10,362 nt of DNA from an uncultured Catenibacterium sp. (GCA_900764725.1 CAAFPB010000156.1:1-10362); one strand, 5' to 3'; shown: positions 1 to 6,594, counted from the stretch's first letter. Made by a program: numbers and translations. Notes: generated by a model from the sequence alone, not told the origin.

Positions 1-21
1 AGACGTGTGCTCTTCCGATCT
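1..21 (+). other. Illumina TruSeq adapter remnant (assembly artefact)
   Basis: The first 21 bases match the 3' end of the standard Illumina TruSeq index-side adapter (the part ending GCTCTTCCGATCT). This is not organismal DNA. Genuine sequence begins at about base 22, so the contig stops inside a natural T-box leader because of untrimmed reads and not because of a biological boundary. Confidence 0.96.
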
Positions 22-203
22 TATAAAGTTCATACTCTAGCGAGATAACGGTCGCAAGTGCCGTAGCAGCCTACTTAATTCAGTGCTCCACTCAAGGATG
101 AGTTCAAAGATGATCAAACAGTTCTTTACACCAGCCAGAACCTCTCTGCGCTTTCATCATTCTCCTACTAGTTCCTATCAAAGTCGTTTTCTTTTGGGTT
201 GTT
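22..203 (-). ncRNA. T-box leader, leucine (CUC) specifier, 3' part missing
   Basis: Read on the minus strand, this holds the T-box landmarks in order. There is a K-turn/GA region followed by AGTA (166-169), the AGAGAG motif (142-147), and an apical hairpin closed by GTTC/GAAC (138-141 with 121-124) around TGGCTGGTGTAAA. Next is the specifier loop GAA-CTC-A, with the specifier triplet CTC at 100-102. Then come AGTAG (71-75) and a stem III made by ACGG/CCGT, ending in CCGTTA (46-51). T-box leaders sense uncharged tRNA in cis. The specifier pairs with the tRNA anticodon, and CUC is the triplet used by leucine T-boxes such as those of leuS and ilv-leu in Bacillus. The terminator/antiterminator with its AGGGTGG-type T-box sequence would lie beyond base 22 and is lost. 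The controlled gene is therefore unseen; leuS or a leucine biosynthesis or transport gene is the inference. Confidence 0.9.
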
Positions 204-209
204 GTGTTT

Positions 210-238
210 ATCATATACTTCTCAAATAAACATGTCAA
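210..238 (-). promoter_or_regulatory. Sigma-A promoter of the T-box leader
   Basis: On the minus strand there is a perfect -35 box TTGACA (233-238), a 17-base spacer, and the -10 box TATGAT (210-215), one mismatch from consensus. Transcription would start near 203, a few bases before the K-turn of the T-box stem I. Position and orientation fit a strong constitutive promoter whose output is gated by the leader. Confidence 0.9.
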
Positions 239-443
239 CAAACTTTTTCATTTTTTTATCTATTTTCCTAATTATATTAAATTTTTGTAGGATTATCGTT
301 AATATAAGCGTTTACTTGTTAATACAATCACATATTTAGCCGTAATATTCTATATTTTTTTCATTGTTTTAGAAAATACACAATTTCCCAACTACTTCGC
401 AAAATATTTATTAAATTAATAATTATTTATCTCTTGAAGATAT
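239..443. other. AT-rich intergenic spacer
   Basis: About 200 bases lie between the ddl terminator and the T-box promoter. I see no credible reading frame, RNA gene or strong repeat. The only possible site is a weak cre-like match at 303-316, described in the findings. Confidence 0.7.
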
Positions 444-468
444 AAAAAAAGATGTCTTTCGACATCTT
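444..468 (-). terminator. Intrinsic terminator of murF-ddl
   Basis: On the minus strand AAGATGTC (461-468) pairs perfectly over 8 bp with GACATCTT (449-456) around a GAAA tetraloop. A T-run continues through 444-448. The last two bases of the ddl stop codon form the start of the stem. Confidence 0.93.
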
Positions 469-1495
469 ATCTCTGTAATGCAAGCTTGATTAATTCATCA
501 ATAAGTGCTGGTGTATCTAGTCCTGCATCCTTCATTAATTGAGGATACATAGAAATATTTGTAAAGCCAGGCATAGTATTGATTTCGTTTAAATAAACGT
601 TTCCTGTATTATTATCATAGAAGAAGTCACATCTAGCAAGACCTGTACCATCTACTGCCTTGAATGCTTTCACTGCAGCCTGTCTGATATAATCCTGGAT
701 AGACTGATCTACTCTTGCAGGAATGCATGTTGCACTCTGTTCATCTTCATATTTAGATTCATATGTATAGAATTCACCATGAGGTAAAATCTGTCCTACA
801 CGTGATGCACTGATATCATCATTACCGATGACAGCACATTCTAATTCAGTCGCATTGATTGCTTTTTCTACAACAACATGACGGTCATAAGTTGCTGCTT
901 CATGTAATTTTGGTAATAGTTCAGTTAAAGTATTAACCTTATAACAGCCTACACTTGAACCAGAACGACTTGCTTTCACAAAACAAGGGAATCCTAAATG
1001 TGTATAGATTTCCATTTCTACATTAAAGCTTTCTCTGCCTTCATCATCTACGACAACAAGTTTATCATCATATCTCTTCTTAACATATAAAGAAGGAACC
1101 TGAGGGATATTAGCCTGATCAAATAGTTTCTTTGCATAGATCTTATCCATTGCAGTACAAGATGCCATGACACGACAACCAACATATGGTACCTGAGCCA
1201 TTTCTAATAAGCCCTGGATAGTACCATCTTCGCCATACTGACCATGTAATACTGGGAATACAACATCAAATGATTTTAAGAAAGTGAAATGATCAGTGAT
1301 CTTTGTAGCACCTTCTAACCAGTTATCACTAGAGAAATCAGTAGATACTAAATCATACCATTCTCCTTCTTTTGTGATACCTGCAACCTTGATATCATAT
1401 TTAGTCTTATCTGCATTTTTATAGATATTCACACATGACATACGGCTAACAGCATGTTCTGTAGACTGTCCACCACATACTAATAATAATTTCAT
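467..1495 (-). CDS. ddl: D-alanine--D-alanine ligase
   Basis: This ATP-grasp enzyme joins two D-alanines in the cytoplasm, making the dipeptide that MurF adds to the peptidoglycan precursor. The 342 residues are a normal length for the family. Visible motifs are GGxSxEHxVS at 8-17 (with Glu13), the HGxxGEDG substrate motif at 84-91, and the flexible loop SGSSVG at 178-183. Also present are the YESKY segment with Lys248-Tyr249, Arg288 and Asp290, and the metal ligands Glu304 and Asn306 in NEINTMPG. The conserved tyrosine of YxxKY corresponds to Tyr216 of E. coli DdlB, which supports D-Ala-D-Ala over D-Ala-D-Lac (VanA-type) specificity. The gene starts one base after the murF stop (TAG-G-ATG), with its AAAGGAG inside the end of murF, so the two are probably translationally coupled. 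The TAA stop runs into the terminator stem. Confidence 0.96.
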   Translation of the reverse strand: MKLLLVCGGQSTEHAVSRMSCVNIYKNADKTKYDIKVAGITKEGEWYDLVSTDFSSDNWLEGATKITDHFTFLKSFDVVFPVLHGQYGEDGTIQGLLEMAQVPYVGCRVMASCTAMDKIYAKKLFDQANIPQVPSLYVKKRYDDKLVVVDDEGRESFNVEMEIYTHLGFPCFVKASRSGSSVGCYKVNTLTELLPKLHEAATYDRHVVVEKAINATELECAVIGNDDISASRVGQILPHGEFYTYESKYEDEQSATCIPARVDQSIQDYIRQAAVKAFKAVDGTGLARCDFFYDNNTGNVYLNEINTMPGFTNISMYPQLMKDAGLDTPALIDELIKLALQR

Positions 1496-1496
1496 C

Positions 1497-2840
1497 CTAA
1501 TTTTTCTCCTTTAAATCATTAATGACTTCTTTTAAATGCATACCATTAGAAGCCTTCACTAGAACAACATCATTTTCTTCTAGACATTCCTGTAAATAAG
1601 CACTTAAAGAGGCATTATCATCAAAATGATAAGCAACTCCTGGTTTTGCCTTATTTACTTCGTCTGAAATATAACGCGCAGCAGGACCTACAGTCAAGAC
1701 TAAATCAATATTCTTTTTAAGTAAATGTGCTCCTACAGCACGATGAAGTGTTTCTTCATAGTCTCCCAGTTCTAACATATCCCCTAATACCGCAATTTTA
1801 CGATCTGAATAGCCTGATAATACATCAATACTTGATTTCATAGAATCAAGGTTCGCATTATATGTACCATCAATCACACGGATATGACGATCTAGTGTTA
1901 AGATATCATTTCTATTCTTAGTAAGTTCAAATGTTTCAATACCCTTAATACATTTTTCCATTGGGATATTTAATAATAAACCAATCTGAATCGCAATTAA
2001 TGCATTAAAGATAAAATGAACACCTGGTACATAGACTCTTACATCATAATCTTTACCATCTACTTTAACTCTAAATGATGACATATCTTCATTTAAGATA
2101 ATATCAGTGGCTTTTAAGTCTGCATCACTTTCAATACCAATAGTCTTTAAAGAGATTCCTTCAGGATGTACTGTAGACAATAAATCATTATCGTTATTGA
2201 CTACTAAAGTACCATGGTTCATACCATGAACGATTTCCATCTTAGCCTGTAAGATATTTTCTCTTGAACCAAGTTCACCAATATGTGCTGTACCAATATT
2301 AGTAATAGCTGCAATATCAGGTAATGCAATCTTAGTTAAGTAATCTATTTCTTCCAAATGGTTCATACCCATTTCGATAACCATCACTTCTTCACCATTG
2401 TAACGAAGAATAGTAAGAGGTAAACCAATATTATTATTGTAGTTACCCTGTGTTTTTAGTGTTGTATATTGCTGGGAAATAACACTTGCAATCATATCTT
2501 TTGTACTTGTTTTCCCTGCTGAACCAGTAATACCTACAACCTTCGCATTTGAATGTACACGTACATAACGTGCTAAATCACCTAATGCCTTCATTGTATC
2601 TTCTACTAGAATTACATTATGTGAGTCATCTTCAACAGGATGACTTGTAAGAGTCGCTGTTGCACCATTCTCAAATGCCTGTGGGATATAGTCATGCCCA
2701 TCTTTAATACCTACAAGAGGGATATATAAGTTTCCTGGCTGAATAACACGTGTATCCTGTGTAAAGCCATTGACCTGGTCATCTAAGTGACCGTTTAAGA
2801 GTTTTCCATTTGTTGCCTCAATAATTTCGCTTATTAACAT
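1497..2840 (-). CDS. murF: UDP-MurNAc-tripeptide--D-alanyl-D-alanine ligase
   Basis: MurF uses ATP to attach D-Ala-D-Ala to UDP-MurNAc-tripeptide, the last cytoplasmic step of stem-peptide synthesis. It directly consumes the Ddl product encoded next door. The 447 residues show the three-domain Mur ligase layout. The N-terminal UMP-binding part has DTRxxxPGxLYIPLxG near 29-44. The central ATPase has the P-loop GITGSAGKTS at 103-112, NIGLPLT at 137-143, Glu156, TNIGTAHIGE at 180-189, and the Lys200 of QAKMEI that is carbamylated in the family. The C-terminal domain has the DGTYNANLDSM segment at 324-334, which is D-x-YNANPDSM in many homologues, and VLGDMLELG at 351-359. The gene is first in a murF-ddl unit with its own extended -10 promoter. 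An upstream GGAG supports the ATG at 2840. Confidence 0.96.
   Translation of the reverse strand: MLISEIIEATNGKLLNGHLDDQVNGFTQDTRVIQPGNLYIPLVGIKDGHDYIPQAFENGATATLTSHPVEDDSHNVILVEDTMKALGDLARYVRVHSNAKVVGITGSAGKTSTKDMIASVISQQYTTLKTQGNYNNNIGLPLTILRYNGEEVMVIEMGMNHLEEIDYLTKIALPDIAAITNIGTAHIGELGSRENILQAKMEIVHGMNHGTLVVNNDNDLLSTVHPEGISLKTIGIESDADLKATDIILNEDMSSFRVKVDGKDYDVRVYVPGVHFIFNALIAIQIGLLLNIPMEKCIKGIETFELTKNRNDILTLDRHIRVIDGTYNANLDSMKSSIDVLSGYSDRKIAVLGDMLELGDYEETLHRAVGAHLLKKNIDLVLTVGPAARYISDEVNKAKPGVAYHFDDNASLSAYLQECLEENDVVLVKASNGMHLKEVINDLKEKN
1506..1512 (-). promoter_or_regulatory. Ribosome binding site of ddl within murF
   Basis: AAAGGAG on the minus strand lies within the last codons of murF, 10 bases before the ddl ATG at 1495. 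It fixes the ddl start and implies coupling to translation of murF. Confidence 0.85.
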
Positions 2841-2867
2841 ATAATCATCTCCAATTTTTACCCACCC

Positions 2868-2876
2868 ATTATAGCA
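2868..2876 (-). promoter_or_regulatory. Extended -10 promoter of murF-ddl
   Basis: The minus strand reads TGCTATAAT, a full TGnTATAAT extended -10 motif, between the preceding terminator and murF. No good -35 lies 17 bases upstream; that position is a T-rich stretch, part of the terminator tail. The predicted start is near 2861, leaving a leader of about 20 bases that includes the murF ribosome binding site. Confidence 0.75.
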
Positions 2877-2890
2877 TAAATCCCATATAC

Positions 2891-2918
2891 AAAAAAAGAC
2901 ACTGAAGTGAATCAGTGC
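2891..2918 (-). terminator. Intrinsic terminator after the zinc-ribbon gene
   Basis: On the minus strand GCACTGA (2912-2918) pairs with TCAGTGT (2899-2905) across a six-base loop. One G-T pair sits at the base, and C plus seven Ts follow. The stem begins directly after the stop codon of the zinc-ribbon gene. Confidence 0.9.
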
Positions 2919-4157
2919 CTAATTATCAAATATCACTGCATACTTTGTATTAGAAGTGTTTACAACTTTCCAGTTATTGTTTTCTTTAATAAATAAATGA
3001 TCATTCACAATCTGCATTCCTTGAATACGGTGTGACTGGAATTGGTATACTGCAGTTGTACTTTTTGTATTGAGATCAATACGATACATTTTTGCATCAC
3101 TACTTACATAGTAGATTGCTTTATCACTCATCACAAACATTGAATATCCAATATCATCCATGATTGTTTCAGACTGTTTTGTTTCTACGTTGACTCTACC
3201 AATTGTCATTTTAGTTGTCGCAAAATAGAGATAACCATCTTTATAAACTGAACCATAGACCTGTTCATTATAGATAGTATCAGTCGCTTGAGTTGTCATA
3301 TTATATGAAATAATAGAGCTCTTACCAGTTAAATAAATAGTATCTCCATTAAAGTTCATATTGTAGATACGCTGATCTAAAAGCTTTGTAGAAGCTTTAC
3401 TAGAAATATCATAAACATATAAGCTTTCTTTATCACTATCATTTTGATAATAGAGCTTATTGTCGTGATAAGTCATATAAAATGCAGAAACATCCTGTAA
3501 TGTTTCAGTCTTTTCTGTCTTTATATCAAGAACACAGATATGATGATTCTTATCTGTATAATAGAGCTTTTCTCCGACAAGATTTAAGTAAGTAGCATAC
3601 TTGATATCATATGTCTTAACAACGTTCATATCTTTATCTAATTTTACAAGCTTGTTGTCATTATTAGACATGAATATATAGTGATCATTGGCTGCCACTG
3701 AGCCATCATTAGATAAATTTGAATATTGTTCTGTATCTGTTGTTTTCTTCAAACTAAAAACAGAAGACATTGTTTCTGATATGTCTGAAGAACTTGAATT
3801 ACTATCTGCCCACTTAATATTGTCAGAATGATTCAAATAATACTGTGCACCAGTAGTCGCAAGTATTAAGACAAGTACAGATATAATAACTACTTTCCAG
3901 TTGATTTTACGTGAGACCTTTTCTGGTTCATATGTTTTTTCTTCTTCCTGATAAATACGTGATGTAGGGATAAATGAACCCTGAGGATGACGCGCAGTTG
4001 AAGCAGGTCCTAATGGTTTACCACAATATGAACAGAATTTCGCATTGGGAATATTCTGATGACCACAATGAGGACATTTGTCATCTAGTGGTGTACCACA
4101 ATAAGGACAGAAATGTGAGCCTTCTGGAATTTCTTTATGACATGTTGGACAAATCAT
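2919..4157 (-). CDS. Membrane-anchored double zinc-ribbon protein with a beta-propeller-like domain
   Basis: I cannot assign a function. Residues 1-49 hold two tandem zinc ribbons, with CxxC pairs at Cys3/6, 17/20, 28/31 and 42/45. A basic linker (KVSRKINWK) leads into one transmembrane segment at about 88-108. The positive side lies before the membrane, so the ribbons are probably cytoplasmic and the C-terminus outside. A Ser/Thr-rich stretch follows. From about 152 to 412 there are seven repeats of roughly 35-40 residues, each with a pattern like DxxLYYxxxxxxIxxxDxxTxxxxxL, resembling a beta-propeller of the DUF5050 or quinoprotein-like kind. The ATG directly follows the TAA of the upstream membrane-protein gene (TAAATG), with GGAG inside that gene, so the two are co-translated. 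Zinc ribbon plus one membrane helix plus an outer domain is common in Bacillota, but the partners are unknown. A sensor or envelope scaffold role is only an inference. Confidence 0.85.
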   Translation of the reverse strand: MICPTCHKEIPEGSHFCPYCGTPLDDKCPHCGHQNIPNAKFCSYCGKPLGPASTARHPQGSFIPTSRIYQEEEKTYEPEKVSRKINWKVVIISVLVLILATTGAQYYLNHSDNIKWADSNSSSSDISETMSSVFSLKKTTDTEQYSNLSNDGSVAANDHYIFMSNNDNKLVKLDKDMNVVKTYDIKYATYLNLVGEKLYYTDKNHHICVLDIKTEKTETLQDVSAFYMTYHDNKLYYQNDSDKESLYVYDISSKASTKLLDQRIYNMNFNGDTIYLTGKSSIISYNMTTQATDTIYNEQVYGSVYKDGYLYFATTKMTIGRVNVETKQSETIMDDIGYSMFVMSDKAIYYVSSDAKMYRIDLNTKSTTAVYQFQSHRIQGMQIVNDHLFIKENNNWKVVNTSNTKYAVIFDN

Positions 4158-4433
4158 TTAATTGTCATCTCCTGTCTTTTCTTCATCTACAACCTTATAT
4201 TCTACATCAATGATATCAGGATTATCATTTCGTGGTTGTGACTGAGATTGATATTGAGATGAATATTGTGATTGTGTATCTTCATACTGTTTTCTAATTT
4301 TCTTTAGTTTAAAATACTTCCAGATTTCATAAACAATAAACATGATCAATAAGAAAGGCCATGCATATGCAATGATGTTTAAGAAAACAGATAAAATTAA
4401 AAATATAATTATAAAATAGATTAGTGCATCCAT
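4158..4433 (-). CDS. Small membrane protein, unknown function
   Basis: This 91-residue protein is not recognised by family. Residues 3 to about 40 are strongly hydrophobic, enough for a two-helix hairpin or one long helix, and contain AYAWPF in the middle. A basic patch follows (KYFKLKKIRK), then a Gln/Ser/Tyr-rich low-complexity stretch, and finally an acidic tail with DIIDVEYKVVDEE. The basic patch suggests a cytoplasmic C-terminus. I chose the ATG at 4433. AAAGGAG lies eight bases upstream of it, whereas the ATG at 4460 has no ribosome binding site and overlaps a TATAAT sequence. The stop abuts the start of the zinc-ribbon gene (TAAATG), so the two products probably act together. Confidence 0.8.
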   Translation of the reverse strand: MDALIYFIIIFLILSVFLNIIAYAWPFLLIMFIVYEIWKYFKLKKIRKQYEDTQSQYSSQYQSQSQPRNDNPDIIDVEYKVVDEEKTGDDN

Positions 4434-4441
4434 ATTTTTTT

Positions 4442-4448
4442 CTCCTTT
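4442..4448 (-). promoter_or_regulatory. Ribosome binding site that fixes the start of the small membrane protein
   Basis: AAAGGAG on the minus strand, eight bases before the ATG at 4433, favours this start over the in-frame ATG at 4460. Using the upstream ATG would put the Shine-Dalgarno sequence inside the coding region. Confidence 0.8.
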
Positions 4449-4499
4449 AAGTGTTGTCATTATATGTTTCTATTGTAAACAAATGATGAACTCACAAAA

Positions 4500-4508
4500 A
4501 TTATACCA
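4500..4508 (-). promoter_or_regulatory. Extended -10 promoter of the membrane protein/zinc-ribbon unit
   Basis: The minus strand reads TGGTATAAT, matching TGnTATAAT, just after the terminator of the Xre gene. There is no convincing -35 at 17 bases. The start would be near 4493, giving a leader of about 60 bases. A second TATAAT at 4459-4464 is a possible alternative. Confidence 0.65.
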
Positions 4509-4517
4509 ATTCCAAAC

Positions 4518-4547
4518 AAAAAATAGAAGATGCCTAGGGCATCTTCT
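4518..4547 (-). terminator. Intrinsic terminator of rapZ-whiA-xre
   Basis: On the minus strand AGAAGATGCC (4538-4547) pairs perfectly over 10 bp with GGCATCTTCT (4525-4534) around a three-base loop. An A and six Ts follow (4518-4523). It lies 14 bases beyond the stop codon of the Xre gene. Confidence 0.95.
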
Positions 4548-4561
4548 GAAATTTCACATGA

Positions 4562-4768
4562 TTAGTAATCAAAAAGTTCTTTTAGAGTAATGCCTAAGCC
4601 TCTCGCAAATTGATCTATAGCTTTAAGACTGACATTTCTTGTACCTCTTTCTACATCAGAAATATAGTTTTTAGAGAGATGGCATCTAAAGCCTAGTTCT
4701 TCTTGAGAGATACCCTGCTGCATTCTTAGTTCCTTAATACGCATTCCAAATCTTTCTGTGACAGTCAT
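4562..4768 (-). CDS. Xre-family helix-turn-helix regulator
   Basis: This 68-residue single-domain DNA-binding protein is essentially all HTH_3/Xre fold. Its parts are RIKELRMQQGISQEELG (helices 1 and 2), the recognition helix SKNYISDVERGTRN, then SLKAIDQFARGLGITLKELF. The pattern SxxYIxxxERGxRNxSL is typical of small controller-like (C-protein) and orphan Xre repressors. No restriction-modification genes are present, so it is better treated as an orphan regulator. Its ATG overlaps the whiA stop (TAATG), and its GGAGGA-like ribosome binding site lies inside the last codons of whiA, so it is made together with RapZ and WhiA. It ends before a strong terminator. The target is unknown; autoregulation of its own unit is one inference. 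Confidence 0.9.
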   Translation of the reverse strand: MTVTERFGMRIKELRMQQGISQEELGFRCHLSKNYISDVERGTRNVSLKAIDQFARGLGITLKELFDY

Positions 4769-5721
4769 TATTCTTCCTCCATCTGACGAAGACGTGCTGC
4801 TTCATCTTTGATCTTCTTAAAACGATGATGAAGACCGGATTTAGAAATAGTCTGACCTGTCTTATTAAAATAGACATCTGCAAGTTCATTGAGTGTAAGT
4901 TCTGGGTTTTCTAAACGAATCTGTGCTACATCAGCAGTCTTAGAATCTAGAATCTCTATGCCTGCTTTATCAATCACATAGGCAATATCTTCTATCTGTT
5001 TCGCACTGGCTGTCATAGCCTTCATTTCATTCGCAATATCACAGTTATTCCATCTATTCACAGTATTAGCCATAGAACGGTCAATACGTGTTGTTTCAAA
5101 TTCCATAACAGAAGTAGAAGCACCTATGGCTCGTAAGAAGTCTCCTATTCTTTCTGCAGATTTCATATAGATCACATAACGATTACGTCTCTTGATTACA
5201 TGTGCATTTAAGCTATAGCTATTCAACATATCTTCAATATATTGTGCAAGAGGTTCATCCTGTACACTCATTTCTAAATGATAATTAGATGTATCGGGAT
5301 TATTAACTGATCCACTTGCAAGGAATATTCCTGCAAGATAAGCTCTTCTTGTACGATCATCATATAGAATTTCATCAGAAGGTAACATAGTAAAACCTAA
5401 GCCTTCTAATAAATGAAGATCTTCTAGTATTTCTCTTGCCTTAGATACCTTAAGAAGATAAACATTATTCTTCTTAAGCTTCATCATCTTTTTAACTTTA
5501 AATTCTATTGAAGGTGCATAAAGTTCTTTAAGAAGTTTATGCATCTTTGACGCTATTTTTGCGTTTTCTGTACGGATCAAGAGAGAGAGTCCCTGTCCTA
5601 ACATCAGGGTTCCATTGGTTTTTAATAAAGCACAAAGAATCGCTTTTGAACAGTCATGATCAAATTCATTAAATACGATCTCTTCCTTTACTTTTCTTGA
5701 AAACGACAACATTTTTTTCAT
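4768..5721 (-). CDS. whiA: DNA-binding protein WhiA
   Basis: WhiA is a conserved Gram-positive DNA-binding protein. It is a sporulation transcription factor in Streptomyces and is linked to cell division and chromosome segregation in Bacillus subtilis. The 317 residues have the usual two-part layout. The N-terminal LAGLIDADG-like fold, inherited from homing endonucleases but inactive, shows RRAYLAGIFLASGSVNNP at about 125-142. The C-terminal helix-turn-helix domain spans about 228-310, with KQIEDIAYVI, LTLNELADVYF and SKSGLHHRFKKI. The start at 5721 has GAGGA upstream; the Met at position 4 is a less likely start. It follows rapZ by only nine bases. In most Bacillota mgfK/yvcK sits between these two genes, but here it is absent. 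The stop overlaps the start of the Xre gene. Confidence 0.95.
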   Translation of the reverse strand: MKKMLSFSRKVKEEIVFNEFDHDCSKAILCALLKTNGTLMLGQGLSLLIRTENAKIASKMHKLLKELYAPSIEFKVKKMMKLKKNNVYLLKVSKAREILEDLHLLEGLGFTMLPSDEILYDDRTRRAYLAGIFLASGSVNNPDTSNYHLEMSVQDEPLAQYIEDMLNSYSLNAHVIKRRNRYVIYMKSAERIGDFLRAIGASTSVMEFETTRIDRSMANTVNRWNNCDIANEMKAMTASAKQIEDIAYVIDKAGIEILDSKTADVAQIRLENPELTLNELADVYFNKTGQTISKSGLHHRFKKIKDEAARLRQMEEE

Positions 5722-5730
5722 TCACATCCT

Positions 5731-6579
5731 CTAGTGGTCAGCATCACGATGCCACTTATATACTTTATAATATTTCTTATAATGGTCTGCAAGGAAATTT
5801 GTTAGTGTGACTGAACGATGCTGGCCACCTGTACAGCCAATACCTACAATCAATTGCATCTTTCCTTCTTTTTCATATTCTTTCAATAAATAATCATAAT
5901 AAGCCAAAGTCTTTTTAATAAATTCCTGTGTTTCAGGCTTTTCCATCACATAGTCATAGACTTCCTTATCATTTCCTGTCTTATTTCTAAGTTCAGGAAT
6001 ATAGAAAGGGTTTGGTAGGAATCTAACATCAAGTAATAAATCAGCATCCTTAGGAATACCAAACTTATATCCAAATGATACAAAAGAAACACGGAATACT
6101 TCTCCTGTTTCATGATAGAAAGATGCTTCTAGTCTATCCTGTAAAGCTGTACGCTTTAATAGAGATGTATCAATGATTAAATCAGCCTGAGTTTTAATCT
6201 GTTCAAATTCCTGGCGTTCTAATTCAATAGAATCATAGAGTGTATTGGCTTTATTCATGATCATCATTGGATGAGAACGTCTTGTCTGCTTATAACGCTT
6301 TAAGATTTCCATATTATCACAATCTAAAAATACTGTTGTAAGCTTAATCCAATCCATATTAGAGAGTTCACGAATGGCCTGAAGTGCATCTCCTAATGAA
6401 ATACCCATCGCAATCTTACCACCTAATGTTTCATCTAATAAATAATCTCCAAATTGTTCAAGTAATGCGACTGGATAGTTATCGATACAATAATATCCCA
6501 TATTTTCAAATATAGCCATTGCGGTAGATTTACCTGCACCTGACATACCTGTAACTAATACAACTTCTACATTTAACAT
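5731..6579 (-). CDS. rapZ: RNase adapter/nucleotide-binding protein RapZ (YvcJ family)
   Basis: RapZ proteins bind and hydrolyse nucleotides. In E. coli RapZ guides RNase E to the small RNA GlmZ and so controls amino-sugar synthesis. The Bacillus homologue YvcJ has a less defined role. The 282-residue protein has a Walker A motif GMSGAGKS at 11-18 and CIDNYP a little later. The C-terminal domain has SFGYKFGIPxDADLLLDVRFLPNPF, then GCTGGQHRSV, and ends HRDADH. I chose the ATG at 6579. AGGAGG lies nine bases upstream, whereas the in-frame ATG at 6603 has no ribosome binding site, lies upstream of the predicted transcription start and abuts the -10 box. It is the first gene of a rapZ-whiA-xre unit. 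Confidence 0.94.
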   Translation of the reverse strand: MLNVEVVLVTGMSGAGKSTAMAIFENMGYYCIDNYPVALLEQFGDYLLDETLGGKIAMGISLGDALQAIRELSNMDWIKLTTVFLDCDNMEILKRYKQTRRSHPMMIMNKANTLYDSIELERQEFEQIKTQADLIIDTSLLKRTALQDRLEASFYHETGEVFRVSFVSFGYKFGIPKDADLLLDVRFLPNPFYIPELRNKTGNDKEVYDYVMEKPETQEFIKKTLAYYDYLLKEYEKEGKMQLIVGIGCTGGQHRSVTLTNFLADHYKKYYKVYKWHRDADH

Positions 6580-6588
6580 AGACTCATT

Positions 6589-6594
6589 CCTCCT
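6589..6594 (-). promoter_or_regulatory. Ribosome binding site that fixes the rapZ start
   Basis: A perfect AGGAGG on the minus strand sits nine bases before the ATG at 6579, inside what would be coding sequence if the ATG at 6603 were used. It supports a start eight codons shorter than the longest frame. Confidence 0.88.

Noticed and set aside
467..1495. VanA-like D-Ala-D-Lac ligase (glycopeptide resistance)
   Set aside because: The YxxKY motif of ordinary Ddl enzymes is present, the gene sits with murF, and no vanH or vanX genes are nearby.
3974..4213. Plus-strand open frame of 79 codons
   Set aside because: It lies opposite the zinc-ribbon gene and the end of the small membrane gene, has no ribosome binding site, and its protein resembles no family. 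It is a shadow of real minus-strand genes.
4459..4464. Second TATAAT as the main promoter of the small membrane gene
   Set aside because: It has no good -35 or TG extension. The TGnTATAAT at 4500-4508 is stronger, so this is noted only as an alternative.
4562..4768. Controller protein of a restriction-modification system
   Set aside because: The sequence resembles C proteins, but no methylase or endonuclease is present and the gene is coupled to whiA.
4768..5721. Active LAGLIDADG homing endonuclease
   Set aside because: The N-terminal fold is shared, but the whole protein and its rapZ neighbour match WhiA, whose endonuclease fold is inactive.
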